A program made the position numbers and the translations under genes. A stretch of 64,000 nt of DNA from Aliarcobacter sp017996075. Lineage in GTDB: Bacteria; Campylobacterota; Campylobacteria; Campylobacterales; Arcobacteraceae. Location of the stretch: NCBI RefSeq assembly GCF_051062515.1, contig NZ_JAMXEK010000001.1. One strand, given 5' to 3'. Of the stretch, positions 40,570 to 49,075 are shown one piece after another (the stretch's first letter is position 1; each line of letters begins with the position of its first letter). Under the pieces are notes generated by a model. It did no database searches. It saw only the letters and a list, made by a program, of their open reading frames with translations, and had not been told where the DNA came from.

Positions 40570-42591
40570 TTATTGTACAAATATTGTTGGAACAATCATT
40601 GGATATTTTTTATATTTTCTTACACAATGTTTTCTAACAACTTTTCTAAGCTCATCTTCTAAAATTCTACTATTTTTAAATATTCCAGGTTTTGCATTTA
40701 AAAGGAAAGTATTTAAAATTTCTTCTATCTCATTTGTAAAAAATCTATCTTGCTTGTCAGATATAAATCCAAATGTAGCAACTTTCGGTTTTGTTGCAAG
40801 AGTTCTATCATTTTCGTTTATTTGAGCAACTATCATAACAATACCCTCTTTTGCCATTGTTTGTCTATCAATAACAACATCATCAGATATTTTATGATTT
40901 AACTGATTATCAATATAAACTTTTCCACTTTTTACACTTTTTACTTTTTTAAGATATTTAGGATTTACTTCAATTTGCTCACCATCAGCCATAACATAAA
41001 CATTTCTTTCTAAAACTCCACAATCTACTCCAGTTTCTCCATGTTTTAAAGCATGATTATACTCTCCATGAACTGGTAAGAAGAATTTTGGTTTAACAAG
41101 TCTTAGCATTAATTTTTGCTCTTCTTGAGCAGCGTGACCAGATACGTGAATGTCTGTATAATCTTGATAAGCAACTTTTGCTCCAGCTTTTAAAAGATGA
41201 TTAATAATCTGAGATACACTTCCTTCATTTCCTGGAATTGCTTTTGCTGATAAAATTATTTGATCTTCAGGTTTAATTTTTACATGTCTATGCTCATGAA
41301 TTGCCATTCTATATAAAGCACTCATTGACTCACCTTGACTTCCTGTTGTTACAATCATAACCTCTTTGTCAGTATATTTATTTATTTCGTGAGCTTCTAT
41401 AAATTGATCTTTTGGAAATTTTATATATCCTAAAGTCATAGCAATATCTAAGTTTTTCTCCATAGAGCGACCAATTACACAAATCTTTCTCCCATGTTTT
41501 AAAGCTTTTTCAATTGCTTGTGCAACTCTATGAATATTTGAAGAGAATGTACTCATAATAACTCTTCCTGTTGATGTTGAAAATATTCTTTCAAAAGTTG
41601 GTCCAACAGCTTTTTCAGTTTTTGTAAAACCAGGTGAGTGAGAGTTTGTTGAATCAGAAGTCATAACCAAAACACCCTCTTCTCCATAATGTGCAAGTCT
41701 ATGAATATCTGTTGGAAAACCATCATATGGAGTATGATCTATTTTGAAATCTCCTGTATGAATCATAGTTCCAGCAGCAGTTTTAATAGCAATACAAGAT
41801 GAATCTATAATTGAGTGAGTTACGTGCATCCACTCTATTTCAAATTCATTTCCGATTTTAATTGGGGTTCTTTTAGAAATAGCTCTAAATAAAGCCCTAT
41901 GTTCTCTCATTTTATGTTCATCAAACTTACTTCCAATCATCTCTAAAGGAAGTGGTGAGCCATAAATTGGAAATTGCATCTCTTTAAATAGATATGGCAT
42001 AGCACCAATATGATCTTCGTGACCGTGAGTAATAATAACTGCAACAATTTTATCTTTTATTTCTCTAAGATATGTAAAATCTGGAATTAAGATATCAACT
42101 CCATGCATATCACCATCTGGGAAACTCATACCAACATCTACAATGATTGCTTCATTTTCAGTCTCAACAACCATCATATTTCCACCAATTTCATTCAATC
42201 CACCAAGTGGAGTAATTCTTAACTTAGCATTTGTATTTAAATTAAGTTTGTAGTGTGGATTTAATCTATCTTTATGAATTTTTTCATTTATCATATAAGC
42301 TTTTTTAAGATCATTTGTCCAACCATCACCTGTTGTAGGCATATCTTTATTTATAAATCTTGGTTTATTATTTGGTTTTTTCTTCTTAAAAGGTGCTCTT
42401 TTTTCTTGAGTTTGTTCGTTATTATTAATATTTTCTTGATTTTGTTCAGAATTCTGATTTCTAGGCGGTCTAGGAGCTTTTGGTCTGAATTCTCTTTTTT
42501 CAGAACCTACATTACTTGATGACTCTTCTCTTATTTCATCTGTTTTTATTTCACTATTTTTTGAAATTTCTTCTTTATTTATCTCTTCCAT
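40570..42591 (-). CDS. rnj: Ribonuclease J
   Basis: A 673-residue metallo-beta-lactamase/beta-CASP ribonuclease that degrades and processes RNA, including 5'-to-3'. An N-terminal extension of about 100 residues is basic and disordered (rich in K, N, P and R), as in Helicobacter RNase J. The catalytic core follows: HGHEDHIGAMPYL with metal ligands, MIHTGDFKID, and the beta-CASP motifs (STFSSNIHRVAQAI, SGHAAQEE, FFLPVHGEYNH). It overlaps the rsmA end by 17 bases. Confidence 0.95.
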   Translation of the reverse strand: MEEINKEEISKNSEIKTDEIREESSSNVGSEKREFRPKAPRPPRNQNSEQNQENINNNEQTQEKRAPFKKKKPNNKPRFINKDMPTTGDGWTNDLKKAYMINEKIHKDRLNPHYKLNLNTNAKLRITPLGGLNEIGGNMMVVETENEAIIVDVGMSFPDGDMHGVDILIPDFTYLREIKDKIVAVIITHGHEDHIGAMPYLFKEMQFPIYGSPLPLEMIGSKFDEHKMREHRALFRAISKRTPIKIGNEFEIEWMHVTHSIIDSSCIAIKTAAGTMIHTGDFKIDHTPYDGFPTDIHRLAHYGEEGVLVMTSDSTNSHSPGFTKTEKAVGPTFERIFSTSTGRVIMSTFSSNIHRVAQAIEKALKHGRKICVIGRSMEKNLDIAMTLGYIKFPKDQFIEAHEINKYTDKEVMIVTTGSQGESMSALYRMAIHEHRHVKIKPEDQIILSAKAIPGNEGSVSQIINHLLKAGAKVAYQDYTDIHVSGHAAQEEQKLMLRLVKPKFFLPVHGEYNHALKHGETGVDCGVLERNVYVMADGEQIEVNPKYLKKVKSVKSGKVYIDNQLNHKISDDVVIDRQTMAKEGIVMIVAQINENDRTLATKPKVATFGFISDKQDRFFTNEIEEILNTFLLNAKPGIFKNSRILEDELRKVVRKHCVRKYKKYPMIVPTIFVQ

Positions 42592-43372
42592 TTTTTACCT
42601 TTGTATGCATTTGGCTATACAAAGATGAACTAACTTCATGAGGTCTTAAGTTGTCGTTTAAATCTAACTCTTCATAAAGAGCTAAAATTTTAGATTTTTC
42701 TAAAAGAGAGCCAAGATTTTTTGATAGTTTTTTTCTTGGTTGTACAAAACAAGCTTTCAAAAACTTATTTAAATCTTTATCAATCTTTTTTGATAAATCT
42801 TTTTTTATATAAAGAACAGAAGATGTAACTTTAGGCATTGGGTCAAATGCCGTAGGGGGAACATCAAAAAGTATTTTTGACTCTTTAGAGATAAGTTCTG
42901 TCATTATCCCTAAAGATGAATACTCTTTATCATTTACTTTTGCTGTAAATTTTTGGGCTACCTCTTTTTGAACCATTACAATAATGTGTTCACAAAGTTC
43001 ATCCTCAAAAGCTCTTAATATAATATTTGTTGCGATATAGTACGGTAAGTTTGCAATTAAGTCATATTTACCATCATGTAAAAATTTCAGCTCATCCCAA
43101 GCTCTTAAAACATCTATGTGTTTTAGTGTGAATTTTTTACTCTCTATTTCACTTGCAAATTTCGACTTTAAAATACCGATTAAATCAGTATCAACCTCAT
43201 AAGCTGTCACATCTTTGTACTTGACTAAATTTTTAGTCAAATCACCTAAGCCAGGCCCGATTTCTACAATATGATTATTGTTGTGGGGCATCGATTGGAT
43301 GATTTTATCTAATATTGAACTATCTTTTAAAAAGTTTTGTCCAAACTCTTTTTTTGCTTTTATTTTTTCCAT
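42575..43372 (-). CDS. rsmA: 16S rRNA (A1518/A1519-N6)-dimethyltransferase
   Basis: A 265-residue KsgA-type enzyme. KKEFGQNFLKDSSILDKII, SAM motif VEIGPGLGDLTKNLVKY, and NLPYYIATNIILRAFE (motif IV) are all diagnostic, with VPPTAFDPMPKVTSSVLYI and the C-terminal helical lobe. It methylates the two adjacent adenines near the 16S 3' end late in small-subunit assembly. First gene of the leftward rsmA-rnj-kdsD block. Confidence 0.95.
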   Translation of the reverse strand: MEKIKAKKEFGQNFLKDSSILDKIIQSMPHNNNHIVEIGPGLGDLTKNLVKYKDVTAYEVDTDLIGILKSKFASEIESKKFTLKHIDVLRAWDELKFLHDGKYDLIANLPYYIATNIILRAFEDELCEHIIVMVQKEVAQKFTAKVNDKEYSSLGIMTELISKESKILFDVPPTAFDPMPKVTSSVLYIKKDLSKKIDKDLNKFLKACFVQPRKKLSKNLGSLLEKSKILALYEELDLNDNLRPHEVSSSLYSQMHTKVKNGRDK

Positions 43373-43442
43373 GAAACAAGAGTATATCTTTTTTTAACTT
43401 ACATTTAGGTAATATCTTTAACTAATTTTTAAGGAATTACAA

Positions 43443-44204
43443 TTGAATAATCTAACAAAAAGAATAATACCATGCCTAGATGTAAACAATGGAAGAGTTG
43501 TAAAAGGCGTAAACTTTGTAGGTCTAAAAGATGCTGGAGATCCTGTTGAAATAGCAAAAAGATACAACGATGAAGGTGCGGATGAATTAACATTTTTAGA
43601 TATTAGTGCAAGTGTAGAAAATAGAGGAACTATTGTAGATATTGTTAAAAATGTTGCAAAAGAGGTATTTATACCACTAACTGTTGGTGGAGGAATACGA
43701 AATTTAGATGATATTTATGCTTTATTAAATGTAGGTTGTGACAAAATTTCTATAAACTCAAGTGCAGTTAAAACACCAAACTTAATAGATGATGGTGCTA
43801 AAAGATTTGGAAGTCAATGTATTGTTGTAGCAATTGATGTTAAAAAAGTATCAGATGGCTCTTACCATGTTTTTGTAAAAGGTGGACGAGAAGATACAGG
43901 ACTTGATGCAATTTCTTGGGCAAAAGAGGTTGAAAAAAGAGGTGCTGGAGAGATTTTATTAACTTCTATGGATACAGATGGAGTTAAGAGCGGTTTTGAT
44001 TTGGAAATTACAAAAGCGATTTCAAAAATTGTAAATATTCCAGTTATTGCAAGTGGTGGTGCGGGAAAGATGGAACATTTTAAAGATGCTTTTGAATCAG
44101 GAGCTGATGCTGCACTTGCTGCTTCAATTTTCCACTTTAAAGAGGTTGATATTATGGATTTAAAAAGATATTTACAAAAAAACAATATAAACGTAAGGAT
44201 ATAA
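43443..44204 (+). CDS. hisF: Imidazole glycerol phosphate synthase cyclase subunit
   Basis: A 253-residue TIM barrel. LTKRIIPCLDVNNGRVVKGVNFVGLKDAGDP contains the first catalytic Asp (D13 here; D11 in Thermotoga), VAIDVKK the second, and the phosphate sites are GGGIRNL and IASGGAGKMEHF. With HisH it makes the imidazole ring in histidine synthesis. The start is TTG at 43443 after an AAGGAATTAC site; the next methionine would cut the barrel. hisH is not in the window. Confidence 0.95.
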   Translation: MNNLTKRIIPCLDVNNGRVVKGVNFVGLKDAGDPVEIAKRYNDEGADELTFLDISASVENRGTIVDIVKNVAKEVFIPLTVGGGIRNLDDIYALLNVGCDKISINSSAVKTPNLIDDGAKRFGSQCIVVAIDVKKVSDGSYHVFVKGGREDTGLDAISWAKEVEKRGAGEILLTSMDTDGVKSGFDLEITKAISKIVNIPVIASGGAGKMEHFKDAFESGADAALAASIFHFKEVDIMDLKRYLQKNNINVRI

Positions 44205-44205
44205 A

Positions 44206-44898
44206 ATGAAAAGGATATTAGCAACTGCTATATTTTTACCGATTTTAGCTTTTTCTTATGAAATAAATTTTAATAAATCATTTTCAAAAGTTGTAAATCC
44301 AGATTTATTAACAACAAATATAAATATAAGTGTTGAAAAAAAAGATGAAAAAAGTGTAAATATTGAAATAGAAAAATTTAATACTTTTTTGAAGAATACA
44401 AAAAATATTACAATAAAAAATACAAATTATAATTTGACTCCAAAATATGATTACGAAAATAATAAATCAATATTTAAAGGATTTATAGCAAATACAAGAT
44501 TCTTAGCTGAGTCAAAAGAAGCTAACGAAATAAACCATTTTTTAAGTGATTTAATGGCTTTAAAAGATAGTTTTAAATCAAATGATATCAAAGTAAATAT
44601 CTCAAATTTATCTTGGGAAATTAGTGAAAATTTACAAAACAAAAGTATTGATGAACTTAGAGTTGATGTTTTATTATGGATAGGAAATTATACAAAAGAA
44701 CTTTCAAATAAAATTGGAAAAAAATGTGAAGTTAAAAATGTAAATATAAATGAGGATTTTAACTACCCTGCTTCTAAAACTAGAATGATGAGTTCTTCTT
44801 CAGATATGGTTAATAGATCTGAATCAATAAATATTTCACCAATAAATACAGAAGAAATTATAAAAATAAATACAAATTTTATATTGGATTGTAAGTGA
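44206..44898 (+). CDS. Exported SIMPL-domain (DUF541-like) protein
   Basis: A 230-residue protein with signal peptide MKRILATAIFLPILAFSYE. The body follows the SIMPL/YggE pattern: an early SVEKKDEKSVNIEIEKFNTFLKNTKN helix, then NTNYNLTPKYDYENNKSIFKGFIANTRFL and a second half in which SNLSWEISEN and related strands repeat the fold. Such periplasmic proteins are linked to stress tolerance, but no biochemical role is established. It ends with a four-base overlap (GTGA) with the next gene. Confidence 0.72.
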   Translation: MKRILATAIFLPILAFSYEINFNKSFSKVVNPDLLTTNINISVEKKDEKSVNIEIEKFNTFLKNTKNITIKNTNYNLTPKYDYENNKSIFKGFIANTRFLAESKEANEINHFLSDLMALKDSFKSNDIKVNISNLSWEISENLQNKSIDELRVDVLLWIGNYTKELSNKIGKKCEVKNVNINEDFNYPASKTRMMSSSSDMVNRSESINISPINTEEIIKINTNFILDCK

Positions 44899-45443
44899 TT
44901 GTTAGTGCTGGAAATCAAGAAACTTTTGTGTTTGCTAAATCAATAGGTGTTGGATTGGTAAATAGCGCAATAAATTTAACAAAAATTTGTCTATTTGATA
45001 GACCAGAGTTTATTTTGTTTATTGGAAGTGCAGGAAGCTATGGAAATCATAAAATATTTGATATTGTTGAATCAAAAAACTCATCAAATATAGAGTTAAG
45101 TTTTTTAGAAAATTTTTCATATACACCAATAGATAATGCAGTTAGAATAGATACAAATTTAACAAAAAGTGAAGTAGTTGTAAATAGCTCAAACTATATA
45201 AGTACAAATCAAACTTTATCAAAAGAGTTTTTACAATACAATGTCGAATTAGAAAATATGGAATTTTTTTCAATTTTAAGTGTTGCAAAAGAGTTTGAAA
45301 TACCAGCTTTTGGTATTTTTGTAGTTACAAATTATACAAATGAAAATGCACACAATGATTTTCTAAAAAATCATAAAATTTCAATGGAAAAACTAACACA
45401 ATATTTAATAGAAAAAAATATAATTAAAATAAAAGCAGAATAA
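44895..45443 (+). CDS. Purine nucleoside phosphorylase-superfamily protein, short form
   Basis: A 182-residue protein starting at GTG, four bases before the previous stop. It has the nucleoside phosphorylase fold marks SAGNQETFVFAKSIGVGLVNSAINLT, FILFIGSAGSYG (glycine-rich phosphate or ribose site) and VELENMEFFSILSVAKEFEIPAFGIFVVTNYTNENAHNDF (VEMExxA-like ribose-binding site). At the position of the catalytic Asp of MTAN and hexameric enzymes it has Asn (VVTN), as in trimeric PNPs. It lacks the first strand seen in full-length (about 230-residue) enzymes. The substrate is unknown. Confidence 0.7.
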   Translation: MIVSAGNQETFVFAKSIGVGLVNSAINLTKICLFDRPEFILFIGSAGSYGNHKIFDIVESKNSSNIELSFLENFSYTPIDNAVRIDTNLTKSEVVVNSSNYISTNQTLSKEFLQYNVELENMEFFSILSVAKEFEIPAFGIFVVTNYTNENAHNDFLKNHKISMEKLTQYLIEKNIIKIKAE

Positions 45444-45445
45444 TA

Positions 45446-46528
45446 ATGACAAAAGAGATATTATCATCTATATATGACTACACACTAGATGAATTAAAAG
45501 AAAAATTAAAACCATCGTTTAGGGCAAAGCAAGTTTATAACTGGCTTTATAAAAAGTATGCAAACTCTTATGATGATATGAAAAATCTTCCTAAAGAGTT
45601 GATTGAAGATTTAAAAGCAAACTACCCAATTGATATTTTGAAAGTTGTAAAAAAAGAGCAAAGTAGTGATGGAAGCATAAAATATCTTTTTAAATTAAGA
45701 GATAATCACACTATTGAAGCAGTTTTACTTTTAATGAAAGATAAAAAAATTGATGAAGATGGACAAATTGTAAGAAGTGAAAAGTATACTGTTTGTATTT
45801 CAAGTCAAGTTGGATGTAAAGTTGGATGTAGTTTTTGTTTAACAGCAAAGGGTGGATTTGTAAGAAATCTTACAGTTGGAGAGTATATAGCTCAAATTGT
45901 TCATATAAAAAGAGATAATGAAATAGCAGAAAATAAGGCTTTAAATATTGTTTATATGGGAATGGGTGAACCTCTTGATAACTTTGATAATTTTGTAAAA
46001 GCAGTTGAGATTTTCTCAGAACTTGATGGTTTAGCAATAAGTAGAAGAAGACAAACGGTTTCAACTTCAGGAATTGCAAGTAAGATTAAAAAATTAGGTG
46101 AAAAAGATTTACAAATTCAACTTGCTATTTCACTTCATGCTGTTGATGATGAGCTAAGAAGTGAACTTATTCCTATGAATAAAGCATATAATATTGCAAG
46201 TATTATTGAAGCAGTGAAAGCATTTCCAGTTGATACTAGAAAAAAAGTTATGTTTGAGTATTTGGTTATAAAAGATAAAAACGATAGTTTAGATGCTGCT
46301 AAAAAACTTGTAAAACTACTAGATGGAATACAAGCAAAAGTAAATCTAATATATTTTAATCCATATCCTGGAACAACTTACCAAAGACCAGTAGAGAGTG
46401 ATATGATGAAATTTAAAGATTTTTTAAATTCAAAAGGTGTTATTTGCACAATTAGAGAATCAAAAGGATTGGATATAAGTGCAGCTTGCGGACAGTTAAA
46501 AGAGAAGGAGTTAAATGGCAATTCTTGA
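45446..46528 (+). CDS. rlmN: 23S rRNA A2503 / tRNA A37 C2-methyltransferase
   Basis: A 360-residue radical SAM enzyme. FRAKQVYNWLYKKYANSYDDMKNLP is the N-terminal accessory domain; the cluster motif is CKVGCSFC, preceded by SSQVG and followed by LTAKGGFVRNLTVGEYIAQI. NIVYMGMGEPLDNFDN, RRRQTVSTSGI and the C-terminal cysteine motif (ESKGLDISAACGQL), where the methyl-carrying Cys sits, are intact. Confidence 0.96.
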   Translation: MTKEILSSIYDYTLDELKEKLKPSFRAKQVYNWLYKKYANSYDDMKNLPKELIEDLKANYPIDILKVVKKEQSSDGSIKYLFKLRDNHTIEAVLLLMKDKKIDEDGQIVRSEKYTVCISSQVGCKVGCSFCLTAKGGFVRNLTVGEYIAQIVHIKRDNEIAENKALNIVYMGMGEPLDNFDNFVKAVEIFSELDGLAISRRRQTVSTSGIASKIKKLGEKDLQIQLAISLHAVDDELRSELIPMNKAYNIASIIEAVKAFPVDTRKKVMFEYLVIKDKNDSLDAAKKLVKLLDGIQAKVNLIYFNPYPGTTYQRPVESDMMKFKDFLNSKGVICTIRESKGLDISAACGQLKEKELNGNS

Positions 46529-46634
46529 AATAGCTTTAATTATTTTTATAATAGTTGTAGTACTTTCTAGTGCTATTGGATTTTATATTCACAATAAAGA
46601 TGATAAACAAAATGATAAATTTGAGGAGAATTAA
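46515..46634 (+). CDS. Small single-pass membrane protein (39 residues)
   Basis: An ATG after an AAGGAG site within the last codons of rlmN opens a 39-residue frame: MAILEIALIIFIIVVVLSS, then a short polar tail (HNKDDKQNDKFEEN). It has one membrane helix with a small acidic and basic C-terminal end. It overlaps rlmN by 14 bases and stops one base before the gltX start codon; its last codons (GAG GAG) contain the gltX ribosome site. The geometry argues for real translation and coupling to gltX. No family is recognised. Confidence 0.6.
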   Translation: MAILEIALIIFIIVVVLSSAIGFYIHNKDDKQNDKFEEN

Positions 46635-46635
46635 T

Positions 46636-48045
46636 ATGACAGTTACAAGATTTGCACCAAGCCCTACGGGATATTTACATATTGGTGGATTAAGAACAGC
46701 GCTTTATAGTTATTTGTGGGCTAGAAAAAATGGTGGAGTTTTTAGACTTAGAATTGAAGATACAGATTTAGCAAGAAATAGTGATGATGCGTTAAAAGCT
46801 ATAATCGAAGCTTTTGATTGGGTAGGTTTATCTTATGATGGAGAAGTTGAATATCAATCAAAAAGAACACAAATATATAAAGAGTACATCAATAAACTTC
46901 TTGAAAATGGAAATGCATATAAATGTTATATGAGCAAAGATGAGTTAGATGCTTTAAGAGCCTCTCAAGAAGCTGCAAAACAAACTCCAAGATATGATGA
47001 AACTTGGAGACCTGAAGATGGGAAAATTTTACCAGCTATTCCAGAAAATGTTGAGCCTGTTATTAGAATCAAAGCTCCAAAAACTGGTGAGATTAGATTT
47101 CTTGATGGTGTAAAAGGTGATATGAAATTTGATGCTTCTTTTGTTGATGATTTTGTAATAGCTAGATCAAATGGAATGCCTACATATAACTTTGTTGTTA
47201 CAATTGATGATATGCTTATGGAAATGACAGATGTAATAAGAGGAGATGACCATTTATCAAATACTCCAAAACAGATAGTTATTTATAATGCTTTAGGAGT
47301 AAAACATCCAAATTTCTACCATGTTCCAATGATAAATAATCCAGAAGGTAAAAAACTATCTAAAAGAGATGGTGCAATGGATGTTATGGATTATAAAAGA
47401 TTGGGTTATTTGCCAGAAGCTTTATTAAACTTTTTAGTAAGACTTGGTTGGTCAAATAAAGATCAAGAGATATTTAGTATGAAAGAGATGTTAGAACTAT
47501 TTGATCCAAAAAATATAAATAAATCAGCATCAGCTTATAATGCAGAAAAACTACTATGGCTAAATAGTGAATATATTAAAGCTAGAACAAACGATAAATT
47601 AGTAGAAGAGCTAAAGTTTTTTGATTTAGATTTAACTAATTATTCTAAAAAAGAAGAGATTTTAAATCTTTCAAAACAAAGAGCAAATACTCTAGTAGAA
47701 TTAAAAAAATCTATTCTTGATATAAAAGATGCTCCAAAAGAGTTTGAAGAAGCTGGAGTTAAAAAATTTGTAAAAGAAGATACAAATTCTATTTTAAAGG
47801 AATATTTAGAACTTTTAGAAAAAAATAAAAGTAGTTTTTCATCACCTAGTGAACTTGAAAATATTACAAAACCGTTTATAGAAGCAAAAGGCTTGAAATT
47901 CCCACAATTATTCCAACCTATAAGGATTGCATTAACAGGTGGAACGCAAGCACCATCTGTTTACGATATACTTTTTATCTTAGATTTTGCTGAAAGCAAT
48001 GAAAGAATTTCAAAAGCTTTAGAAAAAAGTTTCAAAAACTCTTGA
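46636..48045 (+). CDS. gltX: Glutamyl-tRNA synthetase
   Basis: A 469-residue class I synthetase. I start at the ATG at 46636, just before TVTRFAPSPTGYLHIGGLRTALYS; the frame is open further upstream but would read through the small membrane protein gene. The HIGH-type motif is HIGG and the KMSKS-type motif is KLSKRDGAMDV. In organisms with GatCAB, such as this one (gatB is present), glutamyl-tRNA synthetases may also charge tRNA-Gln; many Campylobacterota carry two copies, so the specificity is open. Confidence 0.95.
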   Translation: MTVTRFAPSPTGYLHIGGLRTALYSYLWARKNGGVFRLRIEDTDLARNSDDALKAIIEAFDWVGLSYDGEVEYQSKRTQIYKEYINKLLENGNAYKCYMSKDELDALRASQEAAKQTPRYDETWRPEDGKILPAIPENVEPVIRIKAPKTGEIRFLDGVKGDMKFDASFVDDFVIARSNGMPTYNFVVTIDDMLMEMTDVIRGDDHLSNTPKQIVIYNALGVKHPNFYHVPMINNPEGKKLSKRDGAMDVMDYKRLGYLPEALLNFLVRLGWSNKDQEIFSMKEMLELFDPKNINKSASAYNAEKLLWLNSEYIKARTNDKLVEELKFFDLDLTNYSKKEEILNLSKQRANTLVELKKSILDIKDAPKEFEEAGVKKFVKEDTNSILKEYLELLEKNKSSFSSPSELENITKPFIEAKGLKFPQLFQPIRIALTGGTQAPSVYDILFILDFAESNERISKALEKSFKNS

Positions 48046-48097
48046 TTTTAAAAAAATATTAAGGCATAATGTGTAACTTTTTCAAAGGATTAAAAAT

Positions 48098-48379
48098 ATG
48101 AACATTTACGTTGGGAATTTATCGTACAAAATGAACGATAATGATTTAGAAGCAACTTTTGCTAAATTTGGTGCAGTTAAAAGTGCAAAGATAATTATGG
48201 ACAAAGAAACAGGAAGATCTAAAGGTTTTGCTTTTGTTGAGATGGAAGAAGCTAGCGCAGGAAATGCAGCTATTGAAGCTTTAAATGGTAAAGAAACTGA
48301 TGGTAGAACTTTAAGAGTAAACGAAGCTAAACCAAAAGAAGATAGACCAAGAGACAGCAGACCTAGAAGAAATTTCTAA
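48098..48379 (+). CDS. RRM-domain RNA-binding protein
   Basis: A 93-residue protein consisting of one RNA recognition motif: RNP2 NIYVGNLS at the N terminus and RNP1 RSKGFAFVEM in the centre, followed by a short basic tail (KPKEDRPRDSRPRRNF). It should bind single-stranded RNA. Such small RRM proteins are widespread in cyanobacteria and Campylobacterota (HP0827-like). A strong terminator follows. Confidence 0.92.
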   Translation: MNIYVGNLSYKMNDNDLEATFAKFGAVKSAKIIMDKETGRSKGFAFVEMEEASAGNAAIEALNGKETDGRTLRVNEAKPKEDRPRDSRPRRNF

Positions 48380-48385
48380 GACTAC

Positions 48386-48410
48386 AAGGGGTTTAAAAGC
48401 CCCTTTTTTT
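48386..48410 (+). terminator. Rho-independent terminator after RRM gene
   Basis: AAGGGG (48386-48391) and CCCCTT (48400-48405) pair across an 8-base loop and run into seven Ts (48404-48410). Confidence 0.92.
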
Positions 48411-48418
48411 ATGCAAAT

Positions 48419-49075
48419 ATGAAAATCTTACTTCTTGAAGATGATTTAATTTTAAATGAAATTCTTGAAGAACACTTAATAAAACAAAAATACCAAATAA
48501 CTACAACCTTTTCTTCAAATGAAGCTATAAAAGAGCTATATTCAGAAACTTTTGATTTACTTTTATTAGATGTAAATGTACCAGATTTAAATGGGTTTGA
48601 ACTATTAAAAGAGCTAAGAAATAATAATATTTTAACTCCAGCAATATTTATAACATCTCTAAATATGGTAGAAGATATGCAAAAAGGGTTTGATAGTGGA
48701 TGTGATGACTATATTAAAAAACCTTTTGAATTAAAAGAACTTGATATTAGAATAAATAATATAAAAAGGCTTTTTAATATAGATACAAAAATTATAAAAA
48801 TAGATGAAAATAGTTATTTAGATTTACAAAATTTAGAGATAAATTTAAATAAAAATAGTTTTATAATATCAAAAAAAGAGTCTGAAATTCTTGCTTATTT
48901 ATTAAATAATTCAAAAAAAACTATAAGTATTGAAGAGATTATAAATAATATTTGGTCTTATGAAGATAGTGTAGAAAGCTCTACTATTAGAACTTATATA
49001 AAAAACCTGCGAAAAATATTAGGTGAAGATAAAATATTAAATATAAGAGGAGTTGGATATAGATTTAACTTCTAG
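48419..49075 (+). CDS. OmpR-family response regulator
   Basis: A 218-residue regulator. The receiver domain has the acidic pair ED near the start, phosphoacceptor D51 (LLLLDVNVPD), T/S at ITSLN and K in IKKPFELKEL. The C-terminal winged helix (ILAYLLNNSKKTISIEEIINNIW, STIRTYIKNLRKILGEDKILNIRGVGYRF) binds DNA. It overlaps the histidine kinase gene. The downstream Cu/Ag-type efflux genes are the obvious targets, by analogy with CusR. Confidence 0.93.
   Translation: MKILLLEDDLILNEILEEHLIKQKYQITTTFSSNEAIKELYSETFDLLLLDVNVPDLNGFELLKELRNNNILTPAIFITSLNMVEDMQKGFDSGCDDYIKKPFELKELDIRINNIKRLFNIDTKIIKIDENSYLDLQNLEINLNKNSFIISKKESEILAYLLNNSKKTISIEEIINNIWSYEDSVESSTIRTYIKNLRKILGEDKILNIRGVGYRFNF

Noticed and set aside
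46570..46635. N-terminal extension of glutamyl-tRNA synthetase
   Set aside because: The extra 22 residues do not belong to the family and overlap the small membrane protein; the ATG at 46636 has the proper GAGGAG site.
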